A DNA stretch of 64,000 bases. Source: Moheibacter stercoris. Lineage in GTDB: Bacteria > Bacteroidota > Bacteroidia > Flavobacteriales > Weeksellaceae. Below are positions 44,326 through 52,210 of the stretch, one piece after another. Below the pieces are notes generated by a model that ran no database searches, had not been told where the DNA came from, and saw only the letters and a list, made by a program, of their open reading frames with translations. The stretch spans positions 1 to 64,000 of the forward strand of contig NZ_JBEPMO010000008.1 in NCBI RefSeq assembly GCF_040545805.1, in the 5' to 3' direction. Each line of letters starts with the position of its first letter. Position 1 is the stretch's first letter. The position numbers and the translations under genes were made by a program.

Positions 44326-44703
44326 ATGCGTTTAGATAAATTCCTTTGGTATGTTCGGTATTTTAAAACAAGAAGTATTGCAGCAGATGCCGTAAAAAAA
44401 AATCGAGTGAAAGTAAATGGCGACGTTGCAAAAGCTTCCAGAGAAGTTACACCCTCTGATGTAATTACCGTTAGAAAGGATCAAATCGATTACCAATTTG
44501 AAATTATCCAATTGCCCAAAACTCGTTTAGGAGCGAAATTGGTTAGTCTACATATCATGGACAAAACGCCCAAAGAAGAATATGCGAAATTGGAATTGCG
44601 CAAAATGGAACAAGATTATTACCGCGAAAAAGGTGAGGGGAGACCTACCAAAAAAGATCGTCGTGATTTGGACGATTTTATGGATGGGGAAGAAGAAGCC
44701 TAA
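44326..44703 (+). CDS. S4-domain RNA-binding protein (Hsp15/HslR-like)
   Basis: A 125-residue protein whose first 60 residues form an S4 domain (MRLDKFLWYVRYFKTRSIAADAVKKNRVKVNG). The basic tail contains YREKGEGRPTKKDRRDLDDF. Hsp15 in E. coli binds stalled 50S subunits carrying nascent chains; a similar ribosome-rescue role is likely. Its 3' end overlaps the convergent shikimate kinase by 26 bases. Confidence 0.9.
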   Translation: MRLDKFLWYVRYFKTRSIAADAVKKNRVKVNGDVAKASREVTPSDVITVRKDQIDYQFEIIQLPKTRLGAKLVSLHIMDKTPKEEYAKLELRKMEQDYYREKGEGRPTKKDRRDLDDFMDGEEEA

Positions 44704-45196
44704 TCTCTTCCACCAATTCATCTACAGATTTTGACTTTACATCTACTATTGATTTCGCTTGGTTGTAAAAGTTACTTCTTTCGAATAGATGTTTGGCAAT
44801 AAATTCGGGTAATTCATCATCAGGAATTCGCGCAATCAAAGGCCTATTTTCTTTTTCATGAACTAAACGATTTCTCAATTCCATAGGAGTCATGCGTAAA
44901 TAAACCGAATGAGTGTGGAGATTAATTTGATTCATGTTGTCATAATAAACGGGAGTACCACCACCCAAAGAAAGCACATAACTGTCCTCTAAGCTTAGTA
45001 CTTCTTCTAACGTCGCTTTTTCCAATTTACGGAATCGAATTTCCCCTAAAGCCTTTAAAGTGTCTGAAATGGATTGATTTGTTTTATGTTCAATCTGCTT
45101 ATCCAAATCGATAAAATATATACCCAATGTTTTTGCCAAAAGCTCACCAATAGTGGATTTTCCACTTCCCATATACCCAACCAACGAAATCTTCAT
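44678..45196 (-). CDS. aroK: Shikimate kinase
   Basis: A 172-residue cytoplasmic kinase that phosphorylates shikimate in the aromatic amino acid pathway. Walker A is GYMGSGKST (residues 7-15). The substrate site includes DLDKQIE, an F-R-x-L-E segment and LGGGTPVY. The lid holds ENRPL. All are standard for AroK. The reading frame overlaps the convergent S4 gene by 26 bases, so the C-terminal codons of both genes share DNA. Confidence 0.95.
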   Translation of the reverse strand: MKISLVGYMGSGKSTIGELLAKTLGIYFIDLDKQIEHKTNQSISDTLKALGEIRFRKLEKATLEEVLSLEDSYVLSLGGGTPVYYDNMNQINLHTHSVYLRMTPMELRNRLVHEKENRPLIARIPDDELPEFIAKHLFERSNFYNQAKSIVDVKSKSVDELVEEIRLLLPHP

Positions 45197-45291
45197 AATT
45201 TTTTATCTGGGCACAAATTTCGAAAAAATCTTATAATCAGACCATTAAAAAAGAAAGAATAATATTTTTAAAAATAATCCTAGAAAGCTCT

Positions 45292-45320
45292 TTGGTTTTT
45301 AAAAATTATTTCTACATTTG
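45292..45320 (+). promoter_or_regulatory. Promoter of the tRNA-Lys pair
   Basis: TTG at 45292-45294, an 18-base spacer and TACATTTG at 45313-45320 match the Bacteroidetes consensus fully. The first tRNA begins 26 bases after the box. Confidence 0.8.
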
Positions 45321-45346
45321 CATCCCGTTAGACAAGTACTAACGAT

Positions 45347-45419
45347 GACTCGGTAGCTCAGTTGGTAGAGCACAACACTTTTAATGTTGGGGTCCTGGGT
45401 TCGAGCCCCAGCCGGGTCA
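45347..45419 (+). tRNA. tRNA-Lys (anticodon TTT), copy 1
   Basis: A 73-base cloverleaf. The acceptor GACTCGG pairs with CCGGGTC (one wobble). The D-arm is GCTC-AGTTGGTA-GAGC. The anticodon stem CAACA/TGTTG encloses the CTTTTAA loop with anticodon TTT. The T-arm contains GGTTCGAGCCC. The discriminator is A and CCA is not encoded. Confidence 0.97.
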
Positions 45420-45470
45420 CTAGTAGCGGAACAATAGTTTCGCTATTTTAATGTTAATTTTAGAGTTTAT

Positions 45471-45543
45471 GACTCGGTAGCTCAGTTGGTAGAGCACAAC
45501 ACTTTTAATGTTGGGGTCCTGGGTTCGAGCCCCAGCCGGGTCA
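45471..45543 (+). tRNA. tRNA-Lys (anticodon TTT), copy 2
   Basis: Identical over all 73 bases to the copy at 45347-45419, from which it is separated by 51 bases. Both are probably processed from one transcript ending at the terminator just downstream. Confidence 0.97.
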
Positions 45544-45546
45544 CAG

Positions 45547-45577
45547 AAAGCGAAATAGTTTTATTTCGCTTTTTTTG
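45547..45577 (+). terminator. Intrinsic terminator of the tRNA-Lys operon
   Basis: AAAGCGAAAT and ATTTCGCTTT form a ten-base stem, followed by a T-run. Confidence 0.85.
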
Positions 45578-45620
45578 TATTTTATACTTTTTAGAAATCA
45601 ATCCTTATAAATAGAGACAA

Positions 45621-45650
45621 AAAAAAGAGAAGCAATTGCTTCTCTTTTTT
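45621..45650. terminator. Perfect palindromic terminator of the TonB operon
   Basis: A 15-base arm AAAAAAGAGAAGCAA is followed directly by its exact complement, giving a perfect inverted repeat with T-runs on both strands. It lies 24 bases after the tonB stop on the minus strand. Confidence 0.85.
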
Positions 45651-45673
45651 GTATGGTTGTACGTGGTAATCTA

Positions 45674-46585
45674 TTAATTCGCAGATCTCCAAGTTACAGG
45701 TAAGTCAAACTGTAAGTTTACACTTGAACCATCTTCTAGTTTTGCAGGGGTAATTAATCTACCGCGTGAAGCTAGACGAGTAGCGATGCTTTTCAACGCT
45801 CTTTCAGACTCTCTACCTAATTCGGCATTAACACCTCCAGCGCCACCTTGTAAGGCTTGAACTTGGATGATTTTTCCAGATTTGTCGATAACGAAACGAA
45901 CTTTAGCTACTGCTTGAGATTCACCTCTATCACTCATTCTATCAGAAAAATCAGCTAATTGATCTCCTAATTCTTCGTTCAATTTTTGAGACATACATTG
46001 TGTTAACTTCGTTTTGTCTCCACTGAACTTTTCACATCCAGGAAATACCGCCATATCTTTAACTTGACGTGCTGTAAAGTTTCCAACTGGAGCAGGTTTT
46101 GGAGCTGGTGCAGTACCTGTTCCTTCTTCCTGTTTTGGTTTACTTACAATCGTGGTGGTTTTCTCACCTTCCTTGTCAACGTTAGAGATTTGCTTGTCTT
46201 GCATATCCTCCTGTTTTGCAGGTGGAATTTCAATTTTCACTTCCTCTTTAGGCTCAGGAATAACCGCATTAACTTGTGCTACTTCTGGTTCTGGTGGAGG
46301 AGGTGGCGGTTCTTCCTCAGGTTTGATTTCTTCTTCTTCAATAATTTCTGGTTCTTCAATATTTTCCAAAGTTACAACTACTTCTGTTTCAACTTTATCT
46401 TTTCTATTGAAAACCGAATTATACGTGAAAACACCTGCGGTTACTAAACCAATGACCAATAATCCGATTAAAAATGCTTTTAACAAGGTAGAACGTTCGG
46501 TCATCCTAAGGTCATACGCACCGTATTCTTTGTGTCTGTTTTCGAATACAATGTCATCTAGCGATTTGTAATTTTCTTTTGACAT
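45674..46585 (-). CDS. tonB: TonB-family energy transducer
   Basis: A 303-residue protein that carries energy from the ExbB/ExbD proton channel to outer-membrane receptors. The cytoplasmic start FENRHKEYGAYDLRM is typical of Bacteroidetes TonB. One membrane helix follows (about 33-52), then an acidic/proline-rich periplasmic stretch (EEPPPPPPEPEV) and a C-terminal TonB domain (VRFVIDKSGKIIQVQALQGG to LQFDLPVTWR). Last gene of the exbB-exbD-exbD-tonB operon, 11 bases after the second exbD. Confidence 0.93.
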   Translation of the reverse strand: MSKENYKSLDDIVFENRHKEYGAYDLRMTERSTLLKAFLIGLLVIGLVTAGVFTYNSVFNRKDKVETEVVVTLENIEEPEIIEEEEIKPEEEPPPPPPEPEVAQVNAVIPEPKEEVKIEIPPAKQEDMQDKQISNVDKEGEKTTTIVSKPKQEEGTGTAPAPKPAPVGNFTARQVKDMAVFPGCEKFSGDKTKLTQCMSQKLNEELGDQLADFSDRMSDRGESQAVAKVRFVIDKSGKIIQVQALQGGAGGVNAELGRESERALKSIATRLASRGRLITPAKLEDGSSVNLQFDLPVTWRSAN

Positions 46586-46596
46586 GACTTTTCAGA

Positions 46597-47148
46597 TTAA
46601 TTTTTACTACTAATTCCACTTTTCTCTCTATACACATTTACTTCGTTTTCTATGATATCAACGATACCATATCTTGAAGACTCAGTAATTTCCATTTCAT
46701 CCAAGACGTTCACCAAATTTTCATAAGTTGAATCATCTGTTGGTTTAATGATCACGGTAAATTTATCAGCATCTCTTGCTCTTTTACGAGCATCGATGAT
46801 AACTTTTCTAATACCTTCTTTGGTATAATCGGTTTGATTCAAACCGTCTGCTACCAATTTAGTTTTATCCTCTTGATGCCAGAATATTGTGTTTTCTCCT
46901 CCTAAAATAATGGAAATTGAGTTTGACAAATGAATTTCCGGAGTCTCCTGAGGAATTTCCTTAGGTGGAGTTTTCGGAGGCATATTTAAGCTCATCACGT
47001 TGGGTTTACTAAATGTAGTGGTAAACATGAAGAACGTGATCAAAAGGAAACCTAAATCTGCCAAAGGAGTCATATCAACTGCTGTCGACTGCTTCTTCGC
47101 TCTTACCTTGCCACTATCATTGCTTTGTTTTTCTTCTATTTGTGCCAT
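46597..47148 (-). CDS. exbD: ExbD/TolR-family biopolymer transport protein (second copy)
   Basis: A 183-residue protein with one N-terminal helix. VDMTPLADLGFLLITFFMFTTTF (about 24-46) contains the proton-carrying Asp of the DxxFLLITFF motif, here D32. The periplasmic domain ends around FTVIIKPTDDSTYENLVNVLDEM. It differs in sequence from the first ExbD, as usual for the paired ExbDs of Bacteroidetes. The gap to the first exbD is five bases. Confidence 0.92.
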   Translation of the reverse strand: MAQIEEKQSNDSGKVRAKKQSTAVDMTPLADLGFLLITFFMFTTTFSKPNVMSLNMPPKTPPKEIPQETPEIHLSNSISIILGGENTIFWHQEDKTKLVADGLNQTDYTKEGIRKVIIDARKRARDADKFTVIIKPTDDSTYENLVNVLDEMEITESSRYGIVDIIENEVNVYREKSGISSKN

Positions 47149-47153
47149 GGGTA

Positions 47154-47753
47154 TTAATCTTTAGGTTTTGCTTCTGAATTAGTTTGTAACTGAAACTTGT
47201 TAATGTCGCGGTCAACTAATTGCTTAATTAAATCTCTGAACTCAGGGTAATGTGTCCCTACGTCTCCTTTGATTGCAATTTTTACTTCAGGGTCTTGAGC
47301 CATTGTCAATTGAACCCAGTCAATTAATTGCGTATCTACACTATCTAATGGGATACCAGGAATGAATGTTTGTTTTTCACCGTCTGATAAATTCAAATAG
47401 GATTTTAATTGTCTAATCGGAACAGGAATTTCTGAAATTTTACTAAATGCGAATTTCTCTGCTTCGGTGAAATTAATACCATGTTTTGCTCCCATACTTT
47501 CCAATACTGGAACTTTATTACTGTCGTCAACAATACTAAAATAATATTTTCCTTCATTGTTGATGGTGATTCTCATCAAATGACCATCTTGAATTTTGGT
47601 TTCTGCGACAGAGCTAGGTGTTTTCACAGGGACAATATCCGGCTTCTTGAACTGCGTGGTTAGGATGAAGAATGTTAGCAACAACCAAGCCATATCACTC
47701 ATCGCCGTCATATCCATGTGGATACCTTGTCTTTTTGGTTTAACTCTTGCCAT
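47154..47753 (-). CDS. exbD: ExbD/TolR-family biopolymer transport protein (first copy)
   Basis: A 199-residue protein: MDMTAMSDMAWLLLTFFILTTQF (about 13-35) is the ExbD helix with the conserved Asp (D20). The periplasmic part includes LMRITINNEGKYYFSIVDD and VKIAIKGDVGTHYPEFRDLIKQL. It is distinct from the second copy and probably forms a heteromeric channel with it and ExbB. Confidence 0.92.
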   Translation of the reverse strand: MARVKPKRQGIHMDMTAMSDMAWLLLTFFILTTQFKKPDIVPVKTPSSVAETKIQDGHLMRITINNEGKYYFSIVDDSNKVPVLESMGAKHGINFTEAEKFAFSKISEIPVPIRQLKSYLNLSDGEKQTFIPGIPLDSVDTQLIDWVQLTMAQDPEVKIAIKGDVGTHYPEFRDLIKQLVDRDINKFQLQTNSEAKPKD

Positions 47754-47832
47754 TATTCATTTTTTTTTGTTATCAATAATTTTGTTAATCAAACGGAATA
47801 CGATTCCGTCACTTGAATTTCAAAAAAATGAA

Positions 47833-48651
47833 TTAATGGTGAGATGCGAAAGATTGTTGAATGCTCATACCTACTTCATCAATTTTGAAGGTCAAGTCAT
47901 CAATCTTATTTGTAATCATGTTATAAACGATGATCGCGATAGCTGAAGCTCCAATACCCATACCGGTGTTGATAAGTGCTTCTGCAATACCTACTGATAA
48001 TGCTGCAGCATCTGGAGTTCCTCCTCCTTCACCTAAAGCAAAGAATGCCTTGATCATCCCGATTACCGTACCCATTAACGCGATTAACGTACCAACTGAT
48101 GCAATGGTTGAAATAATAGAAGTGTTTTTCTCCAAAGTTGGCATTTCCAACGTTGTAGCTTCTTCTAATGTTTTGTTTAATTCAATCAACTTTTGCTCTT
48201 TGTTCATAGAGTTATCATTAGACAAAGCTTTGTACGTAGTCAAACCTTCTCTAACAACGTTACCTACTGAACCTTGTTGTTGATCACATAATTCCAAAGC
48301 TTCGTTGATTTTGTTTCTTCCAACTAAATCACGGATGTTTTCAACGAATTTGGTAATGTTACCTTTACCAGCTGCTTTGCCCAATGCAAAAAATCTATCA
48401 ATACCAAAAACGATTACCATTAAGAAAAAAGACATTAGGAATGGAATAATCACACCTCCTTTGTAAATAATCCCCATGAAGTTTTTCGGGTGTCCTGCCG
48501 TAGTTCCTCCTTCGAAGTTATTTACGCTTCCAAATAAACCATAGAAAATAGCCATCGCAACGCCTATTAAAATAATGATTGTAATTGGAGCATTTAATCC
48601 CCCTCTTTTAGATGTTCTTGTTTGAATAGTTTCATTTGTTTCCATTTCCAT
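47833..48651 (-). CDS. exbB: ExbB/TolQ/MotA-family proton channel protein
   Basis: A 272-residue inner-membrane protein: helix 1 (about 20-43), helix 2 (about 64-82), a long cytoplasmic loop, then two helices with NTSIISTIASVGTLIALMGTVIGMIKAF and ALINTGMGIGASAIAIIVYNM. These are the ExbB/TolQ signatures (T-residues lining the channel, the G-T-V-x-G-M motif). First gene of the TonB operon. No clear promoter was found in the 269-base region upstream, which is AT-rich and otherwise featureless apart from the box for the divergent gene. Confidence 0.94.
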   Translation of the reverse strand: MEMETNETIQTRTSKRGGLNAPITIIILIGVAMAIFYGLFGSVNNFEGGTTAGHPKNFMGIIYKGGVIIPFLMSFFLMVIVFGIDRFFALGKAAGKGNITKFVENIRDLVGRNKINEALELCDQQQGSVGNVVREGLTTYKALSNDNSMNKEQKLIELNKTLEEATTLEMPTLEKNTSIISTIASVGTLIALMGTVIGMIKAFFALGEGGGTPDAAALSVGIAEALINTGMGIGASAIAIIVYNMITNKIDDLTFKIDEVGMSIQQSFASHH

Positions 48652-48898
48652 TTTTAATTTAAATTATCACTAAATTTTATTTACAAGAATGCGAATCTAT
48701 AATTTTATCTTAAATAATTCGCTTTTTTCCCTTAAATTTTTTAAAAAGTTTACGTTAAATTGATTCTCAATTAACACAACAAAAATTCAAATATTTGATA
48801 AAGAATTATTTGAATTTTCGAAATTGCAACAAAAATTGAACCAAGTTTTTCAATATTTGAAAATACTATCAAAAACTTATGAGAAACTTAAAAATAAA

Positions 48899-48906
48899 TA
48901 TCTTTG
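48899..48906 (+). promoter_or_regulatory. -7 box (TATCTTTG) of the adenosyltransferase-thiamine pyrophosphokinase pair
   Basis: An exact TAnnTTTG match 14 bases before the ATG. The -33 element is weak (TTA at spacing 19). Confidence 0.5.
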
Positions 48907-48920
48907 AAAAAACTATCTAA

Positions 48921-49487
48921 ATGAAAGTGTACACAAAAACAGGGGATAAGGGAGAAACTTCTTTATATGGTGGAGTAAAGGTTTCCAAAAATCATATTCG
49001 AATTGATTCTTACGGAACCGTTGATGAATTGAATTCCACAATTGGATTAATTAGAAGTTATCCTTTATCACAAAGCATTATAGATCAATTGATTCAAATT
49101 CAAAAGAATCTTTTTCATGTAGGAGCAGAGCTAGCTACTCCTGCAGCAAAATTGTATCTCGCCAATGGTCAATGCCGATTACCTAAGTTGATGGAAGAGG
49201 GAGACATTTTGCAATTGGAAACCTGGATTGATGAAATGGAGGAGAAGCTTGAACCTTTAATGCATTTTATATTACCAGGTGGAAATTTAGCGGCTTCTCA
49301 GGCTCATGTGAGTCGTTGTATCTGTAGAAGAGCCGAAAGAATTACTGTTTCTTTACATGAATTGGAAGAAATTCGCCCAGAAGTGATTAAATACTTAAAC
49401 CGATTGTCGGATTATTTGTTTGTACTCGCACGAAAAATAGCTATGGATGCAGGGCATGAGGAAATTAAATGGCTACCCAATGAATAA
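48921..49487 (+). CDS. PduO-type cob(I)yrinic acid a,c-diamide adenosyltransferase
   Basis: A 188-residue enzyme that makes adenosylcobalamin from cob(I)alamin and ATP. Family features: KVYTKTGDKGETSLYGG at residues 2-18, VSKNHIRIDSYGTVDELNSTIGL at about 20-42, and SRCICRRAERITVSL near 130. It probably provides the cofactor for IcmF encoded at 12676-16074. No cobalamin biosynthesis genes are nearby, so B12 is probably scavenged. It overlaps the next gene by eight bases. Confidence 0.95.
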   Translation: MKVYTKTGDKGETSLYGGVKVSKNHIRIDSYGTVDELNSTIGLIRSYPLSQSIIDQLIQIQKNLFHVGAELATPAAKLYLANGQCRLPKLMEEGDILQLETWIDEMEEKLEPLMHFILPGGNLAASQAHVSRCICRRAERITVSLHELEEIRPEVIKYLNRLSDYLFVLARKIAMDAGHEEIKWLPNE

Positions 49488-50088
49488 AGTCGCATTATTC
49501 TTAAATGGCCAAGCCCCAAAGCTAGTTCCGAATATTGAACAGTATGAATTAATTTATTGTACTGATGGAGCTTATGGATATTTATCTAAATTAAATATTC
49601 AACCAGATGTGATAACGGGTGATATGGATTCACTGGATTTACAATTAATTTCTGATGGAATTGAAATTATCCCGACACCCGATCAAAACTTCACAGATTT
49701 TGAAAAAGCTCTGCAAATTATCAACGATCGAAAGCACCAAGAAGTTCATGTATATGGAAGTAGTGGCATGGAACATGACCATTTTCTAGGGAATCTAACA
49801 GCTGGATTGAAATTCAAAGAAAAATTGACACTTTTATTTTTTGACGATTATAGTTATTATTTTTTCGCAGATAACCAAACTAGATTAGATGGCTACGAAG
49901 GAAGAATAATTTCCTTGTATCCATTCCCAGAAACAAAAAATATTACCACCAAAGGGTTAAAATATCCGCTTCAAAATGAAGATTTATCTATCGTCGCTCG
50001 GATCGGAACTAGAAATCGCGCGGAATCAAATGAAGTAGAAATAAATTTTGAAGAAGGGAATCTATTAATTTTCATACAGAACAAATAA
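49480..50088 (+). CDS. Thiamine pyrophosphokinase
   Basis: A 202-residue kinase that converts thiamine to thiamine diphosphate. YCTDGAYGYL, PDVITGDMDSLD and TDFEKALQIIND are the catalytic domain signatures (DGA, GDxDS, TDxxKA). GSSGMEHDHFLGNL matches the GxxGGRxDH region in divergent form. The C-terminal beta domain ends NLLIFIQ. ATG 49480 is chosen over upstream starts because it begins at the first strand of the domain. It overlaps the adenosyltransferase stop, so both are translated from one message. Confidence 0.9.
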   Translation: MNKVALFLNGQAPKLVPNIEQYELIYCTDGAYGYLSKLNIQPDVITGDMDSLDLQLISDGIEIIPTPDQNFTDFEKALQIINDRKHQEVHVYGSSGMEHDHFLGNLTAGLKFKEKLTLLFFDDYSYYFFADNQTRLDGYEGRIISLYPFPETKNITTKGLKYPLQNEDLSIVARIGTRNRAESNEVEINFEEGNLLIFIQNK

Positions 50089-50221
50089 ACGGAAAGGAAG
50101 TGTTTCTTTTCTTCCTTGAAATTCTATTTAACATAATATAAATTATAGGCATTTTTACTAGGTAAATTTTAGGATAGAAATGAGGCAAATTCACCAACCT
50201 ATATAATATTATATATATACC

Positions 50222-50857
50222 TTATAAAATTGGTATCAAATCTTTAAAATCTTGAATGATATAGTTTGGTTTTTCCGTTTCTAATTCTCCAAAACCATAG
50301 GCACAAAAAATAAAATCCAAACCATTGGATTTAGATGATTCAAAATCTGTTTGTGTATCACCGACATAAACAGTTTCAGTTTCGTTTAGTTTATTTCGGT
50401 CTATGACGGATTTAATATTTGAGGCTTTATTTTGTTTCGTTCGTCCGTAAGATTCGAAATCTTTGAATATATCTTCAAAACCAAAATAATCCAAAAATGC
50501 TTCAATGTAGCCGTCCTGACAATTGCTTACAATGTATAAATCATGACCTTTTTTTAAATATGCCAAGGATTCGGCAACATAAGGATACAACAATCCACCT
50601 TTTTCACGAATCGTTTTGTTTTCATGTTGTTTAATTTCCATCAGAATTGCTTCCAGCTTTTCCGATGAAATTCCAGGAACAATATCGCGTAAAATATCTT
50701 CTGCCAATAATCCCATGTATGGATTTAGATCATCAATTTCTAAGGGTTTTGAAATCAATTCAGCACGAAGCAAAATGCGATTCCAATTATCGATGATGGT
50801 ATTTCTGGAGTCCCAAAGTGTACCATCTAAATCAAAAATTATATTTTTATATTTCAA
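50222..50857 (-). CDS. HAD-superfamily phosphatase (phosphoglycolate-phosphatase-like)
   Basis: A 211-residue cytoplasmic phosphatase. Motif I is FDLDGTLWD (nucleophile D9, acid/base D11). A helical cap follows (about 20-85). Motif II is YIVSNCQ, motif III the Lys of RTKQNKA, and motif IV VYVGDTQTDFESS. The substrate cannot be predicted; phosphoglycolate phosphatase and pyrophosphatase PpaX are similar groups. It lies between the thiamine kinase (convergent) and the NamZ-like gene. Confidence 0.9.
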   Translation of the reverse strand: MKYKNIIFDLDGTLWDSRNTIIDNWNRILLRAELISKPLEIDDLNPYMGLLAEDILRDIVPGISSEKLEAILMEIKQHENKTIREKGGLLYPYVAESLAYLKKGHDLYIVSNCQDGYIEAFLDYFGFEDIFKDFESYGRTKQNKASNIKSVIDRNKLNETETVYVGDTQTDFESSKSNGLDFIFCAYGFGELETEKPNYIIQDFKDLIPIL

Positions 50858-50900
50858 TTTAAATAACTCTAATGTAGTAATTTATAAATTTTATATAAAC

Positions 50901-52193
50901 TTATGGATAAATTAAATACTTTGCTCTAACTTCTTTGAATTTATCCAAATCTGCCTGCCAAGATTTTTTAATTTCTTCTTCTGAAAGTCCTGCTTCAATC
51001 TGTTTTCTCAGCTGATCGGTCCCTGCTAATTTATCAATCCACAATTCCCCTGAATTTTTAATCCAAAAGGGTTCTTTTCCTTCATAATTTTGATAAGCTC
51101 GAATTAACCATTCCAACTTAATTTCATGCACATCGGGATGATTTGACAAATCTTCGCCATAACAAACTTGACCTTTGAATCGTGGATCCTTGGCTCCTGC
51201 GTTTGGCTGTGGTGTAAATTGATACGGCATATTTTTCAGGAATGGCGAACCATATACCATAAATGGTTTATCTGTTCCACGACCTTCACTTCCATTGAAT
51301 GCTTCAAAAAAGCAGGTAGACGGATATAAATTAATGGATTTGTCGTTCGGTAAGTTGGGCGAAGGCTTTACGGGTAAGGAATAAGGCGTATCATGCGTAT
51401 AGTTTTTCAATGGAATAATTTCTAAATCAGCTTTCAGTTTACCTGCCAACCAACCTTCTCCATTGATCATTTGCGCATATTCTCCGATTGTCATCCCGTA
51501 GACAATCGGCACAGGATGCATTCCTACGAAAGTTTTGTACTTCATACTCAAAACAGGTCCATCTACATAATGTGCATTGGGGTTTGGTCTATCTAATACG
51601 ATCACCTTTTTTTTCGTTTCTGCAGCCGTTTCCATCACATAATGCAAGGTAGAAATATAGGTATAGAACCTCGCTCCTACATCTTGAATATCAAAAACAA
51701 TGATATCCAAATCGGCATATTGTTCTTTGGTTGGTTTTTTATTCTTTCCGTACAAAGAGACAATAGGCAATCCCGTTTTGGTGTCCTTACCCGATTTCAC
51801 TGTTTCGCCAGCATCGGCATCTCCTCTGAAACCATGTTCAGGAGAAAAAATCTTCTTCACTTCCACTCCATTGGCAATCAAATGATCCACGATGCTTATT
51901 TGTTCAAATATGGCACAAGTCCCCGAATTGGGTTCATTTCCACAATTCTTCTTACCTATCATCTTTGTTCCATCGGTTATACCCGTTTGATTGGTCACAA
52001 CTCCTACTCTTTTTGCTTTTAAAATTGGCAAATACACATTGGATTGTTGTGCTCCGGTTAGAACCTCTTTTGTTATACCATTTGTCTTGATTTCATCTTT
52101 AGAAACATCCTTTACAGCTTTTGGTGTTTGAGCTTGACAAGAAATCGAAAGGAATAATGCAAATGCTGTATATTTGAAAAGATTTTGAAACAT
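50901..52193 (-). CDS. NamZ-like exo-beta-N-acetylmuramidase (DUF1343), lipoprotein
   Basis: A 430-residue envelope protein with a lipoprotein-like signal (MFQNLFKYTAFALFLSISC). The DUF1343 family (glycoside hydrolase GH171, NamZ) removes N-acetylmuramic acid from the non-reducing ends of peptidoglycan fragments. Conserved blocks: RVGVVTNQTGI, IFSPEHGFRGDADAG, VSLYGKNKKPT, DIIVFDIQDVGARFYTYI, VLDRPNPN and YPSTCFFEAFNGSEGRGTDKPF. It probably takes part in cell-wall turnover. ATG 52193 opens the lipobox; the frame extends to 52235. Its start is only 17 bases from the divergent FtsX-like gene. Confidence 0.9.
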   Translation of the reverse strand: MFQNLFKYTAFALFLSISCQAQTPKAVKDVSKDEIKTNGITKEVLTGAQQSNVYLPILKAKRVGVVTNQTGITDGTKMIGKKNCGNEPNSGTCAIFEQISIVDHLIANGVEVKKIFSPEHGFRGDADAGETVKSGKDTKTGLPIVSLYGKNKKPTKEQYADLDIIVFDIQDVGARFYTYISTLHYVMETAAETKKKVIVLDRPNPNAHYVDGPVLSMKYKTFVGMHPVPIVYGMTIGEYAQMINGEGWLAGKLKADLEIIPLKNYTHDTPYSLPVKPSPNLPNDKSINLYPSTCFFEAFNGSEGRGTDKPFMVYGSPFLKNMPYQFTPQPNAGAKDPRFKGQVCYGEDLSNHPDVHEIKLEWLIRAYQNYEGKEPFWIKNSGELWIDKLAGTDQLRKQIEAGLSEEEIKKSWQADLDKFKEVRAKYLIYP

Positions 52194-52210
52194 AACTAAA
52201 ATTTTAAGGT

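Noticed and set aside
46064..46571. Long plus-strand frames (127 and 139 codons) opposite tonB
   Set aside because: They are antisense shadows of the Pro/Glu-rich tonB region. Their composition (runs of Trp/Phe/Arg or Ser/Gly) mirrors the coding strand.
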